Positions 1 to 11,520 of a stretch of DNA of 64,000 nt are shown in pieces (positions within the stretch are counted from its first letter, which is position 1; every line of letters begins with the position of its first letter). Made by a program: the position numbers and the translations under genes. The notes beneath the pieces are model-generated. The model searched no databases. It was not told the origin of the DNA and worked only from the letters and a program-made list of their open reading frames with translations. This stretch comes from Lotus japonicus. Its lineage: Eukaryota; Streptophyta; Magnoliopsida; Fabales; Fabaceae. The stretch lies in contig NC_080044.1 of the NCBI RefSeq assembly GCF_012489685.1, positions 24,160,369 through 24,224,368 on the forward strand, read 5' to 3'.

Positions 1-15
1 CATGAAAACTTGAAA

Positions 16-345
16 GCTTACTCAATGATTCTTAATAAAGTGTAATAACAATGGACTTTTAATTGACTCTTAAAGACTCTTTACTTTATAAACTCTTTAC
101 TTTGTAAGAGACTTGTAAAGAAACTCCAAGCAAGATTACAATGACTCAAAAGCTTACTCAATGACTACTAATAAAGTGCAATAATATTAGAATTTCTATA
201 ATCATTGAATGGATTAAAATTGTAACTTATAGAAACTTAAGAACTTACTCAACGACTCCTAATAAAGTATAATGACATTAGACTTTCTAATCGACTCTTA
301 AAGACTATTTACTTTGTAACAGACTCATAAAAACACTTTAAACAA
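16..345. repeat. AT-rich imperfect tandem repeat, three copies
   Basis: A block reading CTTACTCAA-GACT--TAATAAAGT recurs at about 16, 152 and 242. It is followed in copies 1 and 3 by CTCTTAAAGACT and a TTTACTTTGTAA block. Spacing is uneven (about 136 and 91 bp), so this is a diverged minisatellite or low-complexity duplication. No coding signal is seen. Confidence 0.55.
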
Positions 346-386
346 GAAACATAATTGACAATAAGCATTTATTTCTAACAGTTATT

Positions 387-414
387 CATGAATCATGAAT
401 CATGAATCATGAAT
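387..414. repeat. 7-bp microsatellite, four units of CATGAAT
   Basis: Four exact head-to-tail copies of CATGAAT are directly visible. No function is inferred. Confidence 0.85.
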
Positions 415-2996
415 CAACTAATGAAATAACGAAAGCATAACCAAAAACTTATGAGAGCATTGGCCAAGATATGACATATTGTATTTTCTCCTTATGCAGC
501 TAGCATAAAACTCAAGCACATGATAAGAGTGAGTCAAAAAAATATAATGCTTCGTTAAATTTAAAAAAAAAAAAACTAGAGGAAAAGGTAACCATACACA
601 ATGTGTCACTTGAACACAAAGCAAGTGAAGAAATAGTTTCTAAGATGTTCCACCTTTAAGCTATTGGCATAATAGCAAAATGCTCGATCACCCTCAGGAC
701 CCCTGAACACGTAAGGAAGATGCATCAGCCTTTTCTTCTTCTTCGAGTCAGGCAGAACAACATCCTTTTCATGAACAGAAACGGCGCAGCGAAAGAAGAA
801 AATGAACGGAAGAAAGAAAGTTAAAAATGTGCATTTCAGATAGAATGGGAATTAAAGTGAATCTCGTGCAATTAAAAACTCAAATCCTTGTAATCAACGG
901 CTGAGATTCAATCTAAGTGAAATAAAATGTTTTTTTTACTAAAATATCCATGTCCATCTTCCATAGTTTTTGGAATTAATTATTGAATGACAGATTTGCC
1001 CTCCAAGCTGAAAAACTCTCTCTTTATATATAGTATAGCTAGCTAGATAGATAGATAGATTATTAACCATTTGTATTCTCTGTGGAATGTGTTCCGAACT
1101 AAATATAATATATTTTCAATGATTCATTCTTTACACTAATGAATCTACTCACAAATATTATTGCTTCAATTATTTTTCAAAGGAGATTACCTATTCAGTG
1201 GTGCAAGATTGTAGTCATATAAGCTCGGAGGAACCACGCTTCTGTTTAAACCAAAAGGGAAAGACACAAATCAGTATCCTACAAAATTAAGCACAAAATT
1301 TAGACATATAAACTAATCTGAAATGAAAACAAAAAAAGAAAGAAAGAAAAAGCACAGATGCATGGACTCATCCATTAGATTTTCACTCAGTTATAGGATG
1401 AGTTTGACCATTGAACTATCAAATAAATTCAAATTGTAGACATCATCCACCATTGAAAACATGTGAAAAGGTTAAACTTTTAAAAAACCTTACTTGAATA
1501 ACAAATAACCAAATAAAAGAGATGCTAACTAACCTTGTGAGTAAAAGTTGTAAGACCAAGCCATACATAAGCACTCATTTAGACCTCTGGTAGAAAAGTA
1601 GGGTACATTCAACAATTCACTCAACTTGGATGTACAGGTTGTGCTTGAACCAATCTGCAGTTTATAAAAAAAAATTGAAACCCCAATTCCCAAACAACAT
1701 GCCTCCAATAATAACTTACCAAATTAACCAAAAGGTATATCAGAAACAAATGTAGCTCTAAACACAATTCTGGAATATTATAAAAATGAAGCATTGATCC
1801 TTGCTTCTAAAGAATAAGATCAATGAAAAATAAAAACTATAAGCACTCAACAATGAGAGAAATTGAAAAGAAAAAACTATTAGCACTAAGCAATGAGAGA
1901 AATGAAAAAGAAAAACTTCCCATCGATGTCATTCAGTATCCAACCTGTATATCTAAAAAATAAAAGTAACAATATTTTAGAGATATAGAGACAGAGAACA
2001 TAGATGTGGGAAGAAACCAAGCTGATACACAAAATAGCACTTAATTGAGATACTAATTGTTCATGATCAATGACCTCACATTTAGGAACAATTTCCTTAC
2101 ACTCTACACTCAAGAGATCCCAAAGTAGCAAAGGGTTGTGTTTTCAGACACAACTGGATTTCTGAATTTCCCCCAAATAAAAAAGTAAGAATAGCATTCG
2201 AACCCATCTTCAATGTAGAGTTGGTTGCAACAATTAAGGACTTGTATGATTATAATTAAATTTCAAGAAATTTCACAATTTGATATAATCACCTCAGAAA
2301 AACATGAGAATGAAACATAAATTAGAAATAAGGAGAACCGATCCTATGTGTTGGGAACTCCCCAACATCACCCCCCGCCTCCAAACACATCCATGTCCAC
2401 CATAAAATAAAAAACACAAAAAATCAAACACTATGTCAGTATATCGCTCTCAGTGTTTCAGCTAAAACGATATAACGAAGCAAAAGGCTGAGAAGAAGAA
2501 AAGAGGAGAAAAAATCTAACAAATAATTGAGTTCAAATTAAGAAAAAAAAAGGGTTCGATTTGGATCAAAGGAAAGTTGAACAGCATATAACGAAAGAGA
2601 TAGAAAGGAATCCTTATATATTGATCAGGAACATAAATAAAAAAAAATAAGAACTGTGATTGACATGTAGTTGATTACCTCTCGCGTTAAATATCACAAC
2701 GAATTCCATACTCATCGAACTCCTTGCAGCCCTGGTGGATTTCCTTCGGGTACACGCCATTCCTAGCCACACAACCTCTGCACTGGGATGCCAATTGCGT
2801 TGTCGTGCGTGCCTTTAAAGTCGACGGCAGAACACGTTATGCTGGATATCGACGTCTGGATTCTGGTTGAATCTCTTCAATGGTGGTGGGCTGGTGGTGA
2901 GTTTAAGAGAAATCGCATTAGTTATACGAATGAGAAAGAAAACGTTTAAGAATGATAAATCACGTTTCAGAAGGCCAAAAGACTGCAGATGAAATG
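415..2996. other. no gene that I can support; short open fragments only
   Basis: Apart from the duplicated block at 896-1032 this stretch has no long reading frame. On the minus strand there are short open pieces bounded by plausible splice sites (about 660-800, 1195-1250, 1560-1665, 2700-2830). They do not join into one frame and match no family I recognise. An unannotated small multi-exon or non-coding gene on the minus strand is possible but unproven. Confidence 0.3.
896..1032. repeat. direct repeat copy A (pair with 2997-3136)
   Basis: This block starts AACGGCTGAGATTCAATC and ends with a stretch containing GCCCTCCAAGCTGAAAAACT before CTCTCTCTTTAT. It matches 2997-3136 with scattered differences. 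Both copies run into a GATA-type microsatellite (here 1042-1061). They could be duplicated promoter-proximal DNA of minus-strand transcripts or ends of an unknown repeat; the sequence alone does not decide. Confidence 0.7.
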
Positions 2997-3136
2997 AACG
3001 GCTCAGATTGAATCCAAGAGAAATGATTTGCATTTTTACAAAATTGTCCATGCTTAATTTGAGAGTTGTGTTCAATAAATTATTGAATGACAAAGTTGCC
3101 CTCCAAGCTGAAAAACTCTCTCTTTATCTTTATAGA
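2997..3136. repeat. direct repeat copy B (pair with 896-1032)
   Basis: This is the second copy of the block at 896-1032, about 2.1 kb away in the same orientation. The shared core includes ATTGAATGACA and GCCCTCCAAGCTGAAAAACT. Its downstream GATA tract is interrupted by a MITE at 3139-3441. Confidence 0.7.
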
Positions 3137-3138
3137 TA

Positions 3139-3441
3139 CTCCCTCCGGTCCTATTTATAAGCATGAAAGAGAAGAAAAAATTTGGTTCTTTTTATAAGAA
3201 CCAAATGAATGTTTGAGCTATATTAATTAATTTTTTCCAATGATGTCCTTATTAATTCTAACTTGTAAAATGTGTCTCATTAATTATTCTCTCTCTTTCC
3301 CCCTTTCCAACACTAATAACAAAGGGTAATTTTGGAAGTTTATTTTGATTTAAGACAAATTTAATGCATTTTATCTAGTTTAACTACATTTCTTAAACTA
3401 TGTGAATTTTTTTTTGTTGCTTATAAATAGGACCGGAGAGA
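3139..3441. mobile_element. Stowaway-like MITE
   Basis: About 300 bp with terminal inverted repeats. The left end reads CTCCCTCCGGTCCTATTTAT and continues AAGCA. The right end carries the complement (TGCTTATAAATAGGACCGGA, then GAGA). The CTCCCTCCG start, AT-rich interior and TA at the insertion point fit Stowaway (Tc1/mariner-derived) MITEs. No coding capacity. The right end has decayed (GGAGAGAACA instead of GGAGGGAG), so its last base is approximate. Confidence 0.75.
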
Positions 3442-3442
3442 A

Positions 3443-3478
3443 CAGATAGATAGATAGATAGATAGATGGATGAATAGA
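3443..3478. repeat. GATA microsatellite right of the MITE
   Basis: AGAT/GATA units repeat directly after the MITE and a short TATAGATA precedes it, so the MITE appears to have split one tract. Confidence 0.8.
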
Positions 3479-3674
3479 TGTGCACTAATAAAGCATAAAA
3501 CACGCATGTACTTATGAGAATGAAAAGTTGTGGTTTCCTCGAAATTAAAAAAATAATTTGAATTTATTACATAATTTTTACTAAAAGGTGAATTTAAATA
3601 AAATATATTTTTATGAGTGACGTCCTATATTAGAATCACGCATTTTAATTTAAATACATATAATGTCACACGAA

Positions 3675-3862
3675 ATGCTAGAAAACACTTTTTGACACTC
3701 TTTCAAACGCTCTCTTTAATATGTTAAAATTCATGTAGGGTCTATTAAATTATATTGGTCTTACTGTCAATTTGATTGGAACCTACATAAATTTTAACCA
3801 AAAAAAAATGAGCGCTAAAAAATAAGTGTCAGAAAGTTTTGTTGGCACTTCTCATTATTTTA
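3675..3862. mobile_element. fold-back (palindromic) MITE-like element
   Basis: The left arm (AAAACACTTTTTGACACT ... AAAATTCATGTAGG) is the imperfect complement of the right arm (CCTACATAAATTTT ... AAGTGTCAGAAAGTTTTG). The arms are about 70 bp around a spacer of about 40 bp. It is non-coding. The superfamily is not assignable by eye, and ends are approximate. Confidence 0.6.
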
Positions 3863-4848
3863 TAGGCATATTTGTTATGTAATTTTATCAAAGAACATAG
3901 AATTTTAAATGGCAAGGAAACCATTCTTGAAGACTATGAATGAGGGAGCTGGAATGGATTAATATGATTTGGTGTTAGAATAGTGAAGGAAGCAAAATCC
4001 AACGAGTGTAGGTGAGGAAAAAAGCAAAATCCAAATCTAATGGTATAAGTTGTTAAGACACTCCGGCGCTCAAAAGAAACTTATAGTCTAAGAAGAATTC
4101 AAAGTTTTGCCTAATGAGCAAAAGTATCATAAGTGAACGACTTTACTTATATTTATAGGTTCGGTGTCCGCCCTACCTGTCTCTACAAGCCTTTGTTGCC
4201 ATGTTGAAGTCTTCCGAGAGCAAGGTTGCCCCTAGGCGGTATTGCCTGGGTTGTCCTGCGACCGATCGGCCTTAGCTGGGATGGGATGTTCATTAGTTAA
4301 GTCATCGAGACTGTCTATACATTACTTACTTAAATGTAATACCTTTGAGTCGGCTAAAATGTTATCAGGTTTCTTCAATTTTTAGGCCGGCCGGACCAAC
4401 TTTCATCCCCAACCACCACCGAAGGGAAGGGGATAAGCAAAGGTTAGATGACGGAAGACTGGGATTAAAGTCGGACAGTTCATGCTTTGTTGTTAGCAAC
4501 ATAAGCAAATAATGACGAAATATGGTACAAAATGTATTTCCATTTGAGAATAAATCAAGCAAATCTTTAGAAAACTCAAAGCATTAGCATATATATTGTT
4601 ACTGTAGTACATGTGTCCTAAAAAGTGGACTCTTGTCCCTTTTTCTTTTCAGAATAGTAATTTTGAAAATGGAGATTGAAATACTGAATAATAGATCAGC
4701 TACACCTTATATACAATAAATGATATCTTTTTTCTTCTTGCAAAAACTTAATACAAAGTGTCACAATTGGCAAGCAACAAATAACCCCTTCAGAAGTTGG
4801 ACTTTGTTAAGACTTGGTGCTTTAATTTCAGCAGTTGAAGGATTGAAT
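3863..4848. other. intergenic DNA and 3' flank of the WEB1-like gene
   Basis: No supported gene. A moderately GC-rich patch at about 4040-4440 has no recognisable frame. The part just below 4849 would carry the 3' untranslated region of the minus-strand WEB1-like gene. Confidence 0.4.
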
Positions 4849-6908
4849 TCACTTGGTTGGGTGTGTTTTTCTCTTGGCAAAGAACATGACAACCTTTGAA
4901 GGAAACAATGACTTCTTCTTCTTTTTGCCGGTTGCATCCGAGGCTGATCCAGTTTCAGTGTGATTTGAAGGAACTTTTCCCTTTGAGCTTAATGAGTCAT
5001 GCACAGCCACAGTTAACTGCTTCCCTTGTTGCTCTTGTTCAGCTTTCCATGTTCTTAACTCTTGTTCTACAGCTAACTTTCCTTCTTTGGCTTTGTTAGC
5101 ATTCTCAGTTGCAATCTTCAGAGATTCCCTTCTAACACATAACTCTTCATTCAGCTCTTCCAACTTCTCCAAGCTTCTCAACTCAGACTCCTTTGCTAGC
5201 TCCATCTGAGAATTGGCAGATTCAATCCTCATGTTGGCTTGCTCCTCAGCTTGCTGTGCTCGCTTACTGAGCTCGTGGTACTCGTCGATCGTGAGTGTCA
5301 CCAGAGAGGAAGGATCCACCTTGCTTCCAGCCGATTCGCTCTTTTCCAATGCTTTGACTGAATCTTTAGCCAACTTTTCAGAAACCTTGGAAGCTTCTAT
5401 CTCCTTCTGTGCTGCCTGCAATCTGCTTTCCAATGAGTTCGCTCTCGCCTTGGCTTGTTCAGCTTCTTCTTGTGCTTGGAGAAGCTCTTCCTGAGCAGCA
5501 TGAGCAAGTGATTTGGCCTGATCAGCCTCTTCTGCTGCAGCCTGCAGTTTCTTCGGCAGCTCGGTCATCATCTCTCTCGCTTCATCCTCTTTCACCTTAA
5601 GCAAAGCCAATGCCGACCGAGATTTCTCCACTTCATCTTGAAGGTTCTTAGCTACATTAGAAGCCTCTTCCTCACTTTGCTTGAGGGCAGCGAGAACTGA
5701 CTTCTCTTGTTCTAGCTTTGATTTTAGTGACATTGTAGCCCCCTTCAAGCTGGTAACCTCAGCAGATGTTTTCTCTATGTTCATCTTCACTTCCTCAAGT
5801 TCCTTTTTCTGTTCATCATTACTTTCCTCTTGTAGTTTTGATTCCATATATTGTGATAATTCAGCTTTCAGATCATGCAGCAAAGAGGTAGATGAATCCA
5901 ATTTGGATTTAAGAACCCTCGCGGACAAAACTTGTTCATTTAGCCTTTTGATCTCCTCTTCCGCTTGTTCAAGTTCCTTCTTCCAGTTCTGAGATTCTTC
6001 ATCAATGACTCCAGATCTTTGTTCTTCCGCTTCCAAGTGTGCGGTTCGTATGGAATTCAAGGACTCCTTTGTTGCAATTAACTCAGCAGTCAAATCTTCC
6101 ACTGCCTTTTCAATCTCCTTGGATGCAGAAACAGCCTCTTCTGCATTGCTGATAGCTACATCCCTTGCACTCACCATAGAATTGTACTCCTCTCGCAGTG
6201 AGTCGAGTTCCTTTTTCACAAACTCGAGTTCTGAAACAGCCGCGATATTGACAGAATTTTCAACCTCAAGCTGTTCCTTGGCTTCCTTACTAGCTTCATT
6301 TGAAATATCCTCCTCCATCTCTTCAATCTTGTGAATCACGAGTTCGGCCTCTTCTTTCGCGTGGAGCTCGTCTTTTTCTATCCTTTCTAGGTTAAAGCTG
6401 AGTTCTTCTATTAGTTTCTTAGTGCTTTCCAATTCCTCAGCAGTGTCTGCTTTTTCAAAATCATGTTTTTCAAGCTTGCTTCTCTGTTCAGCCAGAAGAA
6501 TAAAAAAATGAGACCAGTGCTTAATGCAAATGGTGCTTGCTACTTGCTGATTCAAAACCATAAAGAAAATGTAAAGCATAAACACAATTGAAACTGATAT
6601 ACCTCCAGGCTCTGGGTTCGACGGTTTCTCCAATCAACTATTCCTCCAAACTTAGACACATAATCTTTGACAGATTCAAAAGGTGCTGAATTATCAATGA
6701 CATGCTTAGAAGGTTGAGAAGAATCAGTATTTCCTGAAGTTTCATCACCAAGCTGATTTTGGGCAATATGAAAGCATTAGTACGATCTTGTAATGAATTC
6801 CTAAAAATAATGTAAGATTCCATTTCCACCATTTCCCAGGAAGAATGATTATCTGTTGAGTTTATTGATTGAGCAAATTACCTTAGGGGATTCTGACAGT
6901 GGCTCCAT
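4849..6908 (-). CDS. WEB1-family coiled-coil protein (weak chloroplast movement under blue light 1-like)
   Basis: Three coding exons on the minus strand, 6882-6908, 6603-6752 and 4849-6483, join in phase 0 to a 603-residue protein. Residues about 27-55 carry the WEB-family signature ([20 protein letters not shown]). Residues about 60-560 are one long coiled coil rich in Glu, Lys and Ala. The C-terminus is basic ([12 protein letters not shown]). WEB1 proteins work with PMI2 at the plasma membrane/cytosol to control chloroplast actin filaments and chloroplast photorelocation; that role is family knowledge. The ATG at 6908 is chosen because both upstream leader exons have an in-frame stop before it and no earlier ATG. 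The large exon stays open through the preceding intron, which can mislead single-exon callers. It could be another WEB/PMI2-family member; the family call is firm and the paralogue is not. Confidence 0.88.
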
Positions 6909-7276
6909 AGAGGAATTTGAAAGTTGCACCTCTTCAATGTTTCTCACAGGATTTGGTCCAAAATGTCTGAAATTCAAGCAAGCATTGTGTAAAGAAAATT
7001 TCCACAAAAAATTTTCTATCTGTTTTTAATCTTTGATTTAGTTACCATGCCTAAAATTAAGAGGAATAAAAGATTCATCAAGTTATAGTCCCTCCAAAAT
7101 TGTCAAGTTTAATCACAAGAAAACACAATGTTAAAAGTATATTGAGATAAAAAGGAATTATGTTATACACAAACTGATACACCATGAAGAGAGAAAATGA
7201 ACATGTGGATGAAAAGCATCCAAAACCCATATGATAAGAAGAACAAGAAGAACATCAAATCAAAAGTGAATCAAAC

Positions 7277-7560
7277 CTGAATTTGGAAGAATTAGAAAGA
7301 AATGGTTAATTATGGTATGGAATACTGAGATAAAAGAAAATAGAAGGAGTAAGAAATTGAAGGTGGTCCTATGTTATGAGGTGATGGAGGATAAAGGAGT
7401 TAATAGCTCAGAACTATTTGTGACCTCTCCTCCTTCTTGTGTTTCAAACTCATGCAACGTCCCCAGAAACTAGCACCTCATAGGAAAATTAAATGATATT
7501 CACACACACACGTCTTGCATCGTTTTCCACCACAATTTTTTCCTCTGAGGATAAATATTG
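7277..7560 (-). promoter_or_regulatory. proximal 5' leader/promoter copy of the WEB1-like gene
   Basis: On the minus strand a leader exon would end at 7277 with donor TTCAG/GTTTGA and splice to the acceptor at 6967/6966. The block matches 7946-8255. Shared features include the same donor, a GGTCCTAT stretch, CTCATGCAAC, CCCCA-AAACT-GCACCT and TTTTCCACCAC. It looks like one copy of a duplicated first exon plus promoter. Transcription start is not visible. Confidence 0.55.
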
Positions 7561-7945
7561 TATTTATGTGCATTATCCAAATGATGAATTAGATTATAAA
7601 ATGAAGAAAACCTGAATAGAAACTATAACAAAAATTCAAATATCATCCTAAAGCAAACATTACAGAATTTCATATTTCTTTGCCTCATACTATATGCAAA
7701 TCTGAATGTTCCCTTTTTCCTATCTCCTTTTCAGAAACAATATAATTAAGAATGCTCCCAATTCATTGGTGGAAATTTTCAGCATTTTGTCACAAATCAA
7801 AACAATGTACATAAACAATATTAAAATATTACAAATCAAAAGGACTAATGTCACACAAATTTAAGTATACAAAATGCATCATAATGATATTAAGAAGAAG
7901 AATAGAAGGCAACAAAACAAGATTAAGGGAGCCAATTATGCAAAC

Positions 7946-8255
7946 CTGAATTAAAATTGAAGAACCCAGAAAGAGAGAATAGAAAAAGAATTATGAAAGA
8001 AAGAGGAGCAAGAAGGAAGAGGAATTTAGATGGTCCTATAATATGGTGGAAAAGGGTAGTTGTTGAAGCGATGAAGGAGGAAGGAACAGCTCACAACTCC
8101 TCCTTCTCAATGCTTCCAACTCATGCAACATCCCCATAAACTGGCACCTTAAGGAAAACAAAATCACATTCAAACACGTGTTGGATCAGCATGTGTGATC
8201 CTTTTTCCACCACCATTTGTGTTTTAAGGACAGGTATTTTGTGTTGTTTGTTCCT
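7946..8255 (-). promoter_or_regulatory. distal 5' leader/promoter copy of the WEB1-like gene
   Basis: This is the second copy of the block at 7277-7560, about 670 bp further upstream in the same orientation. It keeps the TTCAG/GTTTG donor, so it could serve as an alternative first exon. It contains a perfect CACGTG G-box (8175-8180) that the proximal copy lacks. Confidence 0.55.
8175..8180. promoter_or_regulatory. G-box CACGTG
   Basis: A perfect palindromic G-box sits in the distal leader copy. G-boxes bind bHLH (PIF) and bZIP (HY5) factors and are common in light-regulated promoters. Its use here is inference. Confidence 0.4.
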
Positions 8256-9059
8256 AGCATCAATGCATCGTGTCATCCTAATCCTCTCAACTCAAACAAA
8301 TTCTCTTAATTAAATTTTTAGAAAAAAAATTAAGTTGTTTTCTTAACGAGATAAATATAGTTTTTTTTAACAGAAAAAAAATACAGTTATGAATCATCAA
8401 AATGAGTGTGATAGATAATTACTATTTTATCCATCACATATAAATCTTTGCATATAATCCATAAAATGTGTGTAATTTTTTATCTTTTTAACGAAATAAA
8501 CAATTTAACTGAATAAATAGGTATATAAATTTTATTTACCTATGCTAATTGACATATTACCTGGAAGTTGATTTTAGTAATCTATACAAAAAGAGATCAA
8601 CAACAGTACGTAACACATTTTTTTCTCAAATTAAAATACTTGAACAGAAATGATTTTACAAAAGACAACACTTAGTTTCTCATCAATTGGTAATCAAATA
8701 AAAAAATGACCATATATGAAACTTCAACACATGAGGCAGTGCACGCTTAAACAAAAGAAAATACTGAGTGCCTTCTTGATTAGTGATGAGATGAAAGGTT
8801 TTTTCAGTAGGTTCAGTCAGGTGCTGGTGAAGCCAGTTGGACTCTTCTTTTGTCTATTACAAATTTGAAAGTGATATTTTATATTTTACAAACCAGGCAA
8901 GTAATGTTTTTTTTACTTATTACTCATGCAAAATATTGTTACTTCTATCTAATTTCTTTAATCAACATTGAAATTTATTCAATTTCGTATGAATTAAAGC
9001 AAATTTTTAAAAGTTTCCGAAGCAAAAAGATGGTTAAATTTCTATAATTTGTTTTTTGT
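8256..9059. other. AT-rich intergenic DNA, nothing recognised
   Basis: No open frame of note, no inverted repeats and no family similarity seen. Confidence 0.4.
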
Positions 9060-9240
9060 ACAACGGCTAAAAAAACACTACGGTCGGAGAGTTAGGACTC
9101 CAGAGTAGTCACTACGAAGGATATCTCGCAACCTACCAAGAGCTATCCAGTATCCATAGACAATGAAGGCTTGAGAAGAACGCACGTCCAGCTTTGCCAA
9201 CACATTTGCAGCAGTCCCTTTGCGCAAAACATGCGTTAAG
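9060..9240 (-). pseudogene. RNase H-like tail of a LINE-type retrotransposon, remnant
   Basis: The minus strand translates to a piece with the typical end of plant LINE-type RNase H domains (HVLRKGTAANVLAKLDVRSS, then a hydrophobic tail ending TLRP-stop). The H-x-x-R-x-G/A-N-x-x-A-x-x-L-A-K pattern is the basis of the call. Nothing upstream of the tail is recognisable, so this is a 5'-truncated fragment. Confidence 0.5.
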
Positions 9241-9549
9241 TAGAGGGTTTCCATATATTTTGCCTTAACTTGTTATGTTTTGTTTCAAAATAAATTTTCA
9301 CAATTTGTAAACTAATTTTTTACATTCGAATTAATAAACTAAAGAGTTCCAAACCTACTAGAAGTTCTAACCCCCAATGTATCTAATAATAATATATAAT
9401 ATTCTATTTAAACGAGGAATCGTGACGTTACATTAGTTTATATAATACATTATAAGAAAAATAAAAATATGATAATATGTATATTTTCATAAATATTCTT
9501 TTGTCTATGTGATACATTTAAACAATGATTAAAAGTGTGTGTGTGCACT

Positions 9550-10480
9550 ATCAGTGTAAATTGTGTTTGCAAAGACATCAAATCAGAAAATATATTTTTG
9601 TTTCAAATAATATTTAAAACAAGTGAACAATTGTATGCCACATTATTTCCTAGTGGAAAATTCGCAAGGTCGAATTATTGTTGAAAGTCGAACCTCACCT
9701 GCCGACGTGATCAAACTGAGCTTCGCACCTCAATGTTTTGGGACATGTTTCTTGTGTGTGATCTTGGTGCAAGAGGATGCGATTTGGTGGAACGAGGTTT
9801 CGTTTCGGTAGACATACAAGAATGTCGGAGTGTTGGCATGCCAAAAAGTTAAAGAAACAGATTGGCCTGAAGGCTGGAGTCGTACCCTGTCTTGACAAAC
9901 TTACAATACCAAGAGCGTAAATAAAGCCAACAAAATACTGAAAACAAAGTCTTTCTCGAAAGAAATGTCAAGCTTACCAAAGAGAATGCTAAGAACGGAA
10001 AAAAGGAAATTCAACGGAAACATGTGTTATGCCAGAATTCACGTCTTTCTCATTCCAAACTCTCACTCTCTCATCACCACCATCGTGGCCAACTAACAAC
10101 CACAACCAACCTCAAAGCAGACCCTAAAGCTCCCAAACAACGTCCTAAGCACAAAAGAAACCCCTTTTTCGTAGTGTTCATAGCCGTTGGAAGAAGCTCC
10201 TCCATGAGCTCCATCTTCATAAGCGAACCACCAATGCCAATAATCACGTTCTCTGGCGAGGACAACCACCTCCTGTGAACATCTCCACCAGCAATGTGAT
10301 CAACGCTAAGAAGAGAACCAGCCCCGACATTTCTGCCGTGAACCACCATGCTCCAATGAAACTCCAATTGTCTTTTTTTTTTATACTTTTTTCCAGTTAG
10401 AACTCGGTGCCTCCTCTTCATTTTCATCCTCATATCAGACATGCATGAAGAGCTAGAGCTCTTTTCTTCCATGCATGGTC
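9550..10480. other. uncharacterised low-copy-looking DNA with a 132-residue minus-strand frame
   Basis: This stretch is richer in GC than its surroundings. The longest frame (10472 to 10074, minus) starts MEEKSSSSSCM and has basic and hydrophobic patches but matches no family I know. An overlapping plus-strand frame (10024-10278) is equally unremarkable. It may be a gene relic or chance. Confidence 0.2.
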
Positions 10481-11520
10481 GGGGGTGAGCAAATGCTCAA
10501 ACCTTAGGCCCCATGCTTGTTGTCACTCACATGCAAGCCTCATTAGTCATTCCCTTTTTGACCTCTGCTTTCTTCGTTCTCCTTGCTTCTAGGCCCTTTA
10601 GTGAACGTTTCCCTGTTGCTATCTGATTCTCTCCAAGATCTAACTCTCAAGGTCGTACCCATGTGATTGCCAAGCACTGAGGAACACAATCGTTGAATAT
10701 GATTGGTACCATCTGTTTATGATCATGATCTTCTATATTAGAGGCATATGTGCTATGTTTTTGTTATATGTCAAGATCAACTAGAAATTGCTGTCAAAAA
10801 AAAAAGTTCACTAGAAATTTCATAACTTGCAAAAAGTGATTGGAGTTTTTATTTTTTATCTCATTTTTTCACTTTTTCATCGCATAAACCTAACCAAATC
10901 AATTTGGTAAAACCGATTAAATTATCAATTTGGTTTCTATTCTCCAATCAAATCGAACCGAAGTGACCCCTGAACACCCCCCTCTGCCCATGTCTTCCTT
11001 TTTTTTTAGTATTTTTCCTTAATCTTGTTCCACTTATATACATATTTTTAAATAACATTTACATTTTGATTGTCATCCCTAACAAAAATTGAAAGGTATA
11101 ATTTGCACCGCATAATTTGCACCTCCCTGACTATGAAGATAGAATGTTCTGTACTCTTCATTGAATCGACTATAGACCTCAGAAGTAAAGATGAATAAAA
11201 AGAGTGAAAATATGTATTCTAAGGTCAGTATTATTTCTGATACATAAAATCCATTTGATCTTGAATTGTATTTACAATTTCTTCACATGGTACATTACAA
11301 GACATCCTGAAAGAAGTGTTCCAATTTTATTATAATCAAACATGATGCCTGTAAAGGCGTCTTACCACCAAAACTCTGCGTGCAAGTATTGTTACTAAAA
11401 TACTAGTCAAGTTAAATTCACTTCTTTGGTGATGCTGCCCCCACTCTACAAATTATGAACAAGGGTTGTTCTCATAGAATAATTTATATTATAAAGAAAA
11501 GAAAATTTGGATCAAAGTAA
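10481..11520. other. 3' flank of ARP8, no gene seen
   Basis: AT-rich intergenic DNA; the part next to 11520 would hold the ARP8 3' untranslated region. No repeats or RNA genes were recognised. Confidence 0.4.

Noticed and set aside
640..2830. Possible multi-exon minus-strand gene (pieces such as KEIHQGCKEFDEYGIRC and WFKHNLYIQVE)
   Set aside because: The pieces have plausible splice edges but incompatible phases or internal stops, and no family match.
5213..6334. Plus-strand frames opposite the WEB1-like coiled coil
   Set aside because: Ser/Leu-rich antisense shadows, which are expected from Glu/Ala/Lys-rich coding sequence.
10074..10472. 132-residue minus-strand open frame
   Set aside because: No recognised domain, a competing frame on the other strand and no splice or promoter context. 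Listed only as uncharacterised DNA.
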